The notes under the pieces: model-generated
Databases searched by the model: none
What the model saw: the letters and a program-made list of their open reading frames with translations, nothing else
What the model was told of the DNA's origin: nothing
Shown: positions 31,301-40,716 of the stretch, in pieces
Layout: every line of letters starts with the position of its first letter
How positions within the stretch are numbered: position 1 is the stretch's first letter
Assembly: GCA_963969365.1 (NCBI GenBank)
Contig: OZ017747.1
Span: 4,092,001-4,156,000 of the forward strand
DNA from: Asterochloris sp. CNOR1
Lineage: Eukaryota > Chlorophyta > Trebouxiophyceae > Trebouxiales > Trebouxiaceae
Direction: 5' to 3'
Length of the DNA stretch: 64,000 nucleotides
Position numbers and translations under genes: made by a program

Positions 31301-34300
31301 AAGCTCAGAGGTGTACGTGGAGGGCCTGCACGACGAGGTGGTTCACACAGGTGAGCTGTGAAGCTGCATGGAAAGGGGTCCCAATTTTAGTCGAGTGCAG
31401 ACGACCATCTGCCCTCTGCCACTGGCAGGTGTTCCTCGTACCAGCCAGACTGCCATGGCGCAGTCAGGTCAGGCATGGTGCAATGGCTGTTGCACCCCAG
31501 GGCAGCTGTGTCCGCTTCGTTCAATGAGCTGGCGCTTATGCACTGCAGCAGCCACTGCGGTGTACTCCGTGCTGGGCTGGCCAGGGCAGGGTCCCAAGGA
31601 ACCCTGTGAGAGCCACCACTGACACCTGCTGTGGCCTGCCTGCCCTGCAGTGGAGGACGTCTGCCGCTTGCTGGTCCTGTCAGCACGCCACCGGCACACA
31701 GGGCAGACCCGGATGAACCGCGAGTCTTCCAGATCGCACTCCGTCTTCACCTGCGTCATCCAGAGCAAGACGATTGACCAGGCAGGCATCATCACCACGC
31801 TGACGTCGCGGCTGAACCTGGTTGATCTGGCAGGTGAAGACCTTGCGCACTACCATGATACTTGGCCAGGTTTGCAGCTATGCTGCTCTGCAAAGGCCCC
31901 AGGGGCTGGCCTCAACCTCGCCAGTCGCTTTGTGCTGCCCTGCTTTGTAGGCCGCTCAGATGAAAGGGCCAACAGCCCTTCTGTTCTAGCCTGCTGCAGC
32001 ACATGCGTATAGCTTGCTGCACACTGGCACTGGTGTCCTGCGCTTTGCAGTGAGCAGAGTGCCTTACCTGACAATAAGAACTCAGAGTGACTCCTTATGA
32101 CCAGCTGCCACATACACCTCCTGACGTGAGTGCTGTCACCTGCAGGCAGCGAGAACCAGAAGACCTCTGGCGCTGTGGGGGACCAGCTGAAGGAGGCCAG
32201 CAACATCAACAAGTCGCTGAGTGCGCTGGGACACGTGATCCTGCGCCTGGAGGAGGCCCAGATCGCCAGCAGTGGGCGCAGCATGCATGTGCCCTACCGG
32301 GACTCACGGCTGACCTTCCTGCTCAAGGTGAGTCACTGGACCAACTAATCAGCGATCATCAGCTGGCACATGCTGGACATTGCCAAGCCTTGTCGTAGCC
32401 TCAGAGGACCCAGGAGCCTGCTTAGTGAGGATCGCCGTTGACATGGCCTGAATGACTCACAGCTCTGCCCTTGTTCGGGGAAGCCCAGCCACAGCCACAG
32501 CTGAGCTGCCTGGCTTGTCCTAGGGCGCAGCATGCACGCTTGCTGCTGCAGCAGTGATGATGCAGATTCACCTCGACGGCATGCAGCAGGCATATGCGTT
32601 GGAACTTTCCTCAGGGTGGGGGCAGCAACTGTGGGTGCAGCAGCACCAGCGCATCCAGCATACTCAGAGAGAGTTTGCAGCACAGGACCCGACATGCACC
32701 TGCTGAAAGGGGGACTGCCAGCGGAGGGCGTGCCCTGTCGGGATGATGGTGTGGCTGACCTGCACCTTGCGGTACAGCCTGTGTGTGCCCCACTGCGACT
32801 CAGGGCTGCCTTCCTGGCCCAGAGGGGGGCCAGGCCTGGCGGGGGCAGTATGCATCTGCTGATGGCCGTCTCACCTGGTCACGGTGAGGCAGCACCTGCG
32901 CAGCCCCTCGTAGTGTTCCTGGGCACCCTGGCTCCCATGGCAATGGTGCGGTCACATACATGCAACAGACCTCTTGTGCACCTTGCTGGTAAAAACACTG
33001 GGAGCGGGAAAGGGAGGAACTTGGCAGACCGTCTTGAACTCCCTGGCCTTGCATGCAGGACTCGCTGGGAGGGAACTCCAAGACGTTCATGATTGCCAAT
33101 ATCAGCCCGTGCATGGTCAACTACAGCCAGACGCTCAGCACCCTGCGCTTTGCACAAAGGGCCAAGAGAGTCAGGAACCAGGTAGGCATATGCCATGAGT
33201 TGATGCCTTCATGATGAATATTGCAGGTCCCAATGCGTGTGACTCCTGTTTGTGACAAGATGCAAGCAGCATGGCTGCCTCAGGCCTGCCACTGTACTTG
33301 CCTGTTCCACCATAGAAGGCTGGTGCATTCAGCACACTGCATAGCCAGCAGGTGTGACAGCCTGCAGGTCTGCGCATGTGGCTATGCAGCGTTGTCAGTA
33401 CAGGGGTTGGCCAGCTTGAGTCGGACAGCTACTTTATCTGGGGGCTGTGCAAGCTAATCCTGCATGCCTGCTGCAGGCAGTGGTCAACCAGGCTGCAGCT
33501 GGGGAGAATGCAGCCCTGCGGGCAGAAGTGCAGCGCCTGCGTGCGGAGAATGCGCAGCTGCTGGAGAGGCAGGGGCCGCATCCCGGGGGCAGGCCCAGCT
33601 TCGGCAGCGAAGCGGGCACGCCCGCCACCAGTAGGAGGCCCCAGGTACCATTGGTGCTGTGACCTTTGAGGTGTCTGCACAGCTGCTCTGCCCGCTGCAG
33701 GAGTCCCAGCCGTCAACCATGGCGGCAGCTGGCAGTCCTTGTGACGCCTGCTCAGCTGAGGCTGTGCCTTGTGGTGACTTCATCTGGTTTCTGGGCCATC
33801 CCAGGCACACTTGATCCCCAATACACCCATCTGCACACACCCAAGCGGTGGCACTGCTGGAACGAAGCTTGATTGGATGCGCTTCTGGCAGGCCCTTTCC
33901 ACTGCTCACCTGCCTTGCAGGCCGCAGGGCACGCAGCTCACTTCGCTGGCTCGCCCTGAGCCGCAAGGGAGCTGCAGAGGCCCCTTGCGAGGCGCTGCCT
34001 GAGTGCTTACTGCTCACCTGCAGGGGAGCCAGGAGGCTCTGCTGGGCGCACTGCGTCGTGAGGCGGCTGCAGAGGCCCGCTGCCAAGCCCTGCAGGCAGA
34101 GCTGGCAGGGGTGCACCAGCTGGCTCGCGGGCGGGAGCAGGAGCTGCAGCAGAATGCCATGGTGCTGAAGCTGCGCGCAGGGCAGATAGAGCGTCTGCAG
34201 GTGCCAGTTTTGAGATTGCATGATTTTAGCATCAGCCTCACGGGCGGCCCTGTGCTGCTGCTGATGTTGGGGTTGCAGCCCACCCAGACATGGGACTGGT

Positions 34301-37300
34301 GCTCACTCAGGTGGGCAAGCCACTGCCCCTCCCTGTGTTTGCTGTGGCTCATGCCCCTCAGTGGTGCACAGCTGCAACTACCAGGGTGCTGCTCTGTAAG
34401 CATTGGTTGTATTGAATTCAGGTTCGTGACCATGCTCCTCAACAGTTTGTGACTGCCTGCAGAAACTGGCTGAGTCCGGCAGCGCGGCTGGGGACCACTG
34501 GGATGCGCTGCAAGCTGCCAGGCAGGAGGTGCAGATTCTCAGCGACAGGCTGCAGGCGCACCCTGAGGTGCACCGCTTTGCAGGTGTGCACCGGGCAGGG
34601 GGCCTTGATCAGAAGCACATGAAGAATGAGTACACAGCAGACATGTGGGCAGGCCTGAAGCAAGAGCACCCTGAGTTTTTGGTCAGACGGTTGCCGTCAG
34701 GGTGTCTGGCCAGGAGATGCCAGTGCGGCCAACCACCACATGCCACATTGTGGGGCCGAGGCGTGCCAAATGTCTGCTCATTTGCGGTGGGGAGGCAGCT
34801 GATGATTGGAGAGTCTGCCTCTTATGCACTGCTGTCTGTTGCTGTTGCAGTGGAAAACCTGCGCCTGACGGACACCGTGCAGCTGCTCAAGCGCCAGATT
34901 GACGGGCAGGAGGTGGCCACCCTTCAGCGGGAGGTGGCCACCCTCCGCACAGAGCTGCTGGCAGTGGCTGAGCAGCTGGAGCAGCTGAGGGGCAGCCCCC
35001 AGAGGCAGGCCTCACAGGACAGCTCCCTGCGACAGCAGCACGCCGTGCACCAGGCACAGCAGGAGACTGAGCGGGTACGGCAGGACATGCAGCTGCAAGT
35101 GAGTTTGCAAACTTCTTCCATGGTACACCACTTGAAGCTGTGCTGAAGGGGAAAGTTGAGGCAGCAGCGGGCAGCTGCAGGTGAATCAATGCTTTGGTCC
35201 TCTGCCATGCACAATGTTGTTCTGCTGCATCAGCAGTAGCATGGGTGCTGCGGGACGCGCAGCTACCGATGGGGCATGCATACTGCCGGACTGCCTGGGA
35301 TGCTGCTATTTGGTGCCGACACAGAAGGGCTTGGGCTGGGGGCGGCAGAGGGCAGCTGATGGCCTTCTGCTCGACATCAAGGAATGCGCCATTACAGGCA
35401 TGATGGGGTCTGCCAGCACCTGACTGGCTGAGTGGCACTCAGGCTCACTTGAACGCACATTGGGTTGCAGCGGCTGTCAAGACGACACCCTTCTGCTCAT
35501 CACATGCAGAGGTGCCTGTTTAAAAAGGTGTAGGGACAGCGCATGCTGCAAGCTCGGATTGAGGCAGTGACAAATCTGCCGCATGTCTTGCAGAGGCAGG
35601 CAGCTGTTGACTGCTTCATGGCTGCACCCCCTTGCATGCGTGTTGAAGCAGGCGCAATGTGTGCTGTGCAGGCTCTGGAGGTTCTGGAGCTGAGGGACCA
35701 GCTCCAGGAGCAGCAGGCAGAGGCTGCCGAGCGCCAGGTCGAGCTGCAGGGGGCACGGGAGCTGGCTGCTCAGCTGGAGGCCAGGCAGCTGGAGCTGGAG
35801 GAGCAGCTGGCAGAGGCGAACAGGTCAGTGAGCGCATCGGGAAAGTGAAGACCGTGCAGCCGTCAAATGTAGGCACTGTAGCCAGTTGCAAATGTCAGTG
35901 GCCACCAGGTCACTATCTGGGAGGCACTCTGACTGCACAGCATACATGGCGATGTCCAGGCTCAGCACGCTGACGCATGCTGATTGAAGGGGTGCAAAAC
36001 AGCTTGCGTCTGTCATTGCATCCTGTTGGCTGGCGTTGTCATGACATGCTCCAGTTGCTGAAGTCTGCCAAGGGCCCCGCTTTGCTTGAAGGTTTCTGAA
36101 TGGTTGTGTGCGAAGGGTCAGGCGTGTTTTCTTGCTTGTGGCAGAGCATGCAAAGTCTGATGCTTCTTGTTGCAGCAGCCACAGCCACTGTGCTTGCTTC
36201 CATTGCTATGCAGTTGCGGACCCAATGACAGTTTAGCATGGCACCCTGCAGCTCCCTAGGCCTTTCACAGTGCAACGATGTGTCCATGTTCTGCGCCCCA
36301 TGTGCTGATGCGCAGCATGGTGCCCTGCAGCTCGCTTGGGCAGTACCAGCTGGAAACGCCGCGTCCACAGCGCATGAGCAGGAGTGAGGCGTCTATGCTG
36401 CAGGTAGGGCCTGCTGTGCCACAGGGCTGCTGCTTTACAAGACCCATGTGAAGTCAGCCAGGACTCCTTGTAAGGACGACCTTGCATGTCCTGCAGAATG
36501 ATTGAATCCGCAGCCAATGATCACTATCTGCTGTGCAGGCACAGGTTGTGGAGCTGAGGAGCCAGCTGCAGGCTGCAGAGTCCCACCGCTTTGCAGAAGC
36601 TGAAGCTCAGGTGTCCCTGGAGACGGAGCTGCAGAGATGTCAGGCAGCTGCTGCAGAGGAATCAGCAGCGGCGGCCGTGCAGCTGCAGCAGGTGCAGGCA
36701 GATGCAGAGGGCGTCAGGTGAGCCCAAAGCTTTGTGCTCAGCTGCCCAGGCTTCTGCCAGAACGCTGCAGCCTTGCCAATTTATGAGTTTGGGGTGGTAC
36801 ATGCAGGCATGCTGTGAAAGGGCCAGCGCCAGCAGCGGGATGGCCTTGTGAGCGCTGCCCAGCAGTGCGCAGCAGCCTGCTCAGGCACTGCGCAGCGTAA
36901 TAGCCAACAAGCTCGCTGCTCACCGATGCAGCACACCGTGCTGCAGGGTCCAGCTGCAGGAATCGCAGCAGGTGTGCCAGGACCTGCAGGAGCAGCTGGA
37001 TGTGGCCCAGGCAACGCTGGACCAGAAGGAGCATGACATGCTGCTGGTTAGTCAGGGGCGCACCCTGTCAAGTGTCAGGTTTTTTCATTTTTTTTAAACC
37101 TGCTGCATTATGGCAGAAGCCTCTGAAGTTGGCCTGCCTGTTGCACTCCTGGACTGCGCCCCTGCAAGGCCAAGCCACCAGCCCAGCAACAGATTCCTGC
37201 AGCTTGCTCGTGCTTTGTGACATACAGTGCCGCGGCAGCCCTTTGGCATGCCTGTCTTTCTGGCAGCTTCTGCTGCTCCACAGCTGACTGCTTCCCACCA

Positions 37301-40300
37301 GTTGGGTGTCACCACTGCCCTGCAGTACCGCTCTGAGGTGACCCACAGCATTGAGTTCGCCCAAAGGGAGGCCAATAACCTGTGGACCAGCATCGAGAGC
37401 AAAGCGGCTGACAACTGCGCTCTGCGGCAGGAGGTGCAGGACCTGCAGGCTGCGCGGGACGCTGCTCACATCAGCCTGATGGAGCGCCAGGTGGGTTCTG
37501 CAAATGACAGGGTATTGTATCAGGGGGCAGGCAGGCCATGCGGGATGCTGCTGATATCAGCCGCACACAACGCCAGGTGGGTGTTGGGAGACGACAGGGC
37601 AGTGAGAGGTAGTGCTGTAGTGGTACTGCATCAGAGCAAGCATGTTGTGCGGGATGCACGTCAGCCTCATGGAGTGCAAGACCAGGATGGGCAGTTCTCA
37701 GGTGGGTTTTGTGCATCAGGTCAAGCAGGCTGTGCGCACTACGGTCCACATTATACTCATGCAGCGCCAGACAAGTGTGGGCGGGTGCCAGCATGAAATG
37801 TTGGGATCAAGGGAAGGCTGAGTGTTTGCAGACTGAGCTGCTGAAAGGAGAGGCCCTAAACAGCTGCAGCACCAGATCTGTGCATGAGCTGGTCAGCTGA
37901 GTTGCAGAGATGACAGCAAAGGGAGGCCCTGTGGTTGCAGGCTGAGCTGCTGGAGGCGCAGGCCACCCTGAGGCAGCTGCAGCGGGCAGCCAGCCACGAG
38001 GAGGAGGGGGTGGCTGCCACCTCAGCCCAGCTGGCAGAAGCACAGGAGCAGGCAGAGCAGCAGGGGGCTCGCATTGCTGTGCTGGAGGCAGAGGCAGCGC
38101 AGGGGCAAGCTGCTCTGGCAGCCGCTCAGGGGGAGCTGGCCAGGCAGGGGGCCGAGATGGAGTCGCTCAGGTGGGCGTGACTAGGTCTGGATGGGTTTGC
38201 TTGCAACCCTGTGGGATCAAGCAAGTGGTGGTGAATCTGCTTAGGTCTTCGGTGCCCTGAGATGCCTGAGGCGGCCAACCTGGAAGCCCCAGATAGTCAA
38301 GCTGGTCCACCCTCGCCCTGCCTGCAGGCACGCGCTGTCACAGCTCAGTGTGTCCCAGGCTGCCACCCTGGTTGGCTGTAACTGTTATGCTGGTCAGCAG
38401 AATTGAGCACCCTCCTGCTGCCTGTAGTCACCAGCTGTCACAGCTCGAAGTGTCCCAGGCCGCCGACCTGGCAGGCTCTGACTATCAAGCTGCTCAGCAG
38501 AGTTGAATATCCTCGTCGTGCCTGCAGGCACCAGCTGTCACAGCTCAGTGTGTCCCAGGCCGCCGACCTGGCAGGAGCCCTGCAGGCACGCCAAGCCGCC
38601 ACTGCCCACGAACAAATCGTGGCTATGGTGGCAGAGCGCCGCCAATGGGTTGCCGACCTGCAGCGGCACCAGGCTGCTGCAGATCAGGCGCTTGGGGCCG
38701 TGCAGGTGGGTTTGCAGGGCTGCTGAGCCTGGCGCAATGCGCCGCACTGGATGTGGGTTGGTGCCTTTGCGCACAGCTGCGAGGCTTTCTGGAATGGGCG
38801 CACAGACCTTCAACTAGGTTGATTCCATTGTTGCGGGCCTGGCCCAGGCAAGCAAGCATGTAGTGGTGATCAGGACACTGCAACAAGTGTGCAAGCAGGT
38901 TGTGGCAGGCAGGGCGTCGCACCAGGTGTGCATGCCTGTTGGGGTAGGCAGGACCCTAATGCCATGCAAATGCGCAATTTCAAGGCAGACGTCTTGCTGT
39001 GCTCTGTGGGCAGTTTGAGCCTCCAGGCAGCGCAGCAGTTAAGGGGCCCTTCACAAAGACCTCCTGCTGCCTGGCTGCAGGTGCTGGAGCGGCAGGTGGG
39101 GACCTTGCAGGCAGCCCAGACAGCCACCCAGGGGGAGCTGGCGGCCAGCCAGAAGCGCGCAGCCGACCTGGAGGGCCAAGTAACCAGCCTCATTGGTAAG
39201 CCGCCCGTCCTCAGACAGAGTGCGCTGGCCGAAGCATGGGGGCCTTGTCCAGCGATGCCATCAGCCTCATCGACAAGCTGTGGAAAGGGCACTGTTTCAG
39301 CAGGCAACACACTGTCCCCTCAGCATCTGTGCTGCCTCCAACATTTCTTCAAGGCCACTATGGTGCTTCATGCTGTCGGGCTGAGGTCTGCCACTGTCTC
39401 CAGCCATGGGATGGGCTTGGGACGTTCCCTTTCTGTCTTTCTGCCTGCTGACCTGCTCAGCTGTGCCTGCAGGGCAGCAGAACGTGAACCAGCGCATCCA
39501 GCACCACCAGCGCACCAAGGACGAAAACGTGCGCCTGGCCGGGCAGCTCAGGGCGCTGCATGAGGAGCAGCTGAAGCTGAGCAGCAGGCAAGCTCGCTTG
39601 TGGTCTCTGCCTGCTTGGCACCTGCCAAACAGTTCATTTGGATGTCTCTGTGGCTTGAGAGGCTACGCCCATTGCAAGGTACCCAGCACGCAACATGCAT
39701 ACGCTCCTTGAGTAGCAAGCAGCAATGCAGGGAGTGGCCACGATGAACTTGTGAATGCGAATGCGCGGCACACAGACACTCTGCAGGCTGGTGCATGCCC
39801 TTAGCTCAGCCGAAGCAGCAACAAACGCTTGGATCCTCGTAGGCATTTGTTTCTCTCATCTTCAATCACAAACCACACCAGTCCTACCACCTGCAGGCAT
39901 GAGCGTGCCTTAGCTGAGCTGGCACAGCACCGCAGCGCAGCCGGCTTACCAGCCCAGCCCGACTTTGACCTGGAGCAGCAGCTCAGTGAGGAGCTGCAGC
40001 AGTTGCAGGTCAGCCACAGTCAGCTACTGAGAGGGTGCCAGGCCCTCGCAGGCCAGGCTATGCAGCTCTCAGCCACTGCAGGTCTGGACGGCGGCAGCGG
40101 CTTCCAGGTCTCACAGCTGCAGCAGCCCTCCAGCTCTGACCGTGCAGAGGCTGCTGGAGCACCCGAGGTGACGATGGCCACTGCAGCCAGCAGCCTGCTG
40201 GCTGAGGCTGAGACGGCCCTCAAGTCTGTGCAGGCACAGTGGGACCAGGCGCAGCGCATCAGAGGGGCTGAGCGCCAGGAGCTCCAGCTCCTGCGCGAGA

Positions 40301-40353
40301 CGCAGCTGCTGCAGCAGCTCCAGGGCACCCTGGGGCAGCAGGCTGACTGCTAG
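28379..40353 (+). CDS. Kinesin-12 family motor protein
   Basis: Twenty-five exons sum to 4308 nt (1435 aa): 28379-28687, 28864-29121, 29359-29535, 29794-29839, 29938-30093, 30272-30417, 30673-30741, 31185-31350, 31651-31833, 32146-32327, 33059-33181, 33477-33644, 34024-34200, 34463-34583, 34851-35098, 35672-35827, 36344-36403, 36539-36717, 36947-37046, 37302-37490, 37941-38170, 38528-38705, 39081-39195, 39473-39587 and 39897-40353. Residues 1-248 are a Ser/Pro/Arg-rich, probably disordered extension. The motor (about 249-605) starts VFVRIRPI and has the P-loop GQTGSGKT at 337-344, switch I NRESSRSH, switch II LVDLAGSE and NKSLSALG. The neck [15 protein letters not shown] and the later [17 protein letters not shown] are typical of kinesin-12 (KIF15/PAKRP). 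The rest is long coiled coil with Gln/Ala/Leu heptads. Kinesin-12s are plus-end microtubule motors of spindles and, in plants, of the cell-division plane. The 39587 donor appears to be GC. Confidence 0.92.
31006..31226 (+). repeat. Decayed copy of a kinesin exon start in the upstream intron
   Basis: The exon beginning at 31185 has a copy beginning at 31006, also right after TGCAG, 179 bp upstream. Over 42 nt I count 29 matches. Translated, the copy reads [14 protein letters not shown] against [14 protein letters not shown] in the exon. A shorter third remnant lies near 31115-31135. Confidence 0.75.
32785..32819 (+). repeat. Decayed copy of the kinesin exon 32146-32327 end
   Basis: GTGCCCCACTGCGACTCAGG at 32785 and the following CTGCCTTCCTG match the exon's 32290-32322 region (GTGCCCTACCGGGACTCACG, then CTGACCTTCCTG) at roughly 28 of 33 positions. 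The copy is about 495 bp downstream, inside the 731-nt intron, so it is no longer in tandem. Confidence 0.65.
33921..34095 (+). repeat. Copy of a kinesin coiled-coil exon start, 100 bp apart
   Basis: The exon 34024-34200 has a related copy of its first part about 100 bp upstream: GCTGCAGAGGCCC occurs at 33970 and 34070. The copy also follows a TTGCAG acceptor at 33920. Its frame does not fit the neighbouring exons, so I treat it as intronic. Confidence 0.65.
37454..37775 (+). repeat. Three decayed copies of a kinesin donor-side junction
   Basis: The last 37 nt of the exon 37302-37490 (GCGGGACGCTGCTCACATCA...GCGCCAG then GTGGG) recur ending near 37576, 37685 and 37771. Spacings are 86, 109 and 86 bp. 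The first copy keeps CGCCAG|GTGGGT. The others have lost or shifted the donor. Confidence 0.8.
37815..37865 (+). repeat. Decayed copy of a kinesin acceptor-side junction
   Basis: TTTGCAGACTGAGCTGCTG near 37825 resembles the true acceptor and exon start GGTTGCAGGCTGAGCTGCTG near 37933, about 108 bp downstream. Both continue into GGAG..GCAGGCC-like and CAGCTGCAGC text. Confidence 0.7.
38328..38575 (+). repeat. Three tandem copies of a kinesin exon start, exact 100 bp period
   Basis: The exon start at 38528 (GCACCAGCTGTCACAGCTC) recurs at 38428 and 38328, each right after CCTGCAG or CCTGTAG. Over the first 48 nt the 38428 copy differs from the exon at about three positions. Each unit has about 48 nt of exon-like and 52 nt of intron-like sequence. 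The two upstream copies run into an in-frame stop. Confidence 0.92.
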
Positions 40354-40716
40354 CTGCGTCGACCTTTATAATTCCTATCCAAACTCAACCTGTCACAGGG
40401 TTTTGAAAGCCAGTGGTCTTGTCTGCTGCCCATTGCAACTTGTCTTCATTGACCTTTGATTCAAAGAATAGCAATTTAAACACAGACATCTTGTACAGGC
40501 AGTGTGCAGCTCAAGCAGGTTCTCCGAGCTGGGAACGGTTTGTAAGAGCCCTTTGGTGGCAAAGTACCATTTTATATGCATGGCAAACATTGGGGGCGCA
40601 GCCAAAGTTTGAGGCCACAGACATTTTTACCTCAATGCGCTGTGCCATGCGAGTGCCATTAACCACTCACAGATGTTGTCCAGCAACACTTTCGGTTGCG
40701 GCACAGCAGCTACATC
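40354..40716. other. Convergent 3' intergenic region
   Basis: This lies between the kinesin stop (+) and the nitroreductase stop (-). A TGTAA at 40541-40545 on the + strand is a likely poly(A) signal for the kinesin transcript. No coding segment or RNA gene was seen. Confidence 0.45.

Noticed and set aside
33702-33772. Possible kinesin exon after CTGCAG at 33701
   Set aside because: Its donor leaves a phase that does not fit the next exon, and the flanking exons join in frame without it.
33921-34010. Possible extra kinesin exon
   Set aside because: It has an acceptor but no usable donor in a frame that joins the next exon. The direct junction 33644/34024 is in frame, and the segment is a decayed copy of the next exon's start.
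38328-38575. CRISPR-like or satellite array
   Set aside because: The units are copies of an adjacent exon edge with a 100-bp period and no unique spacers between short repeats.
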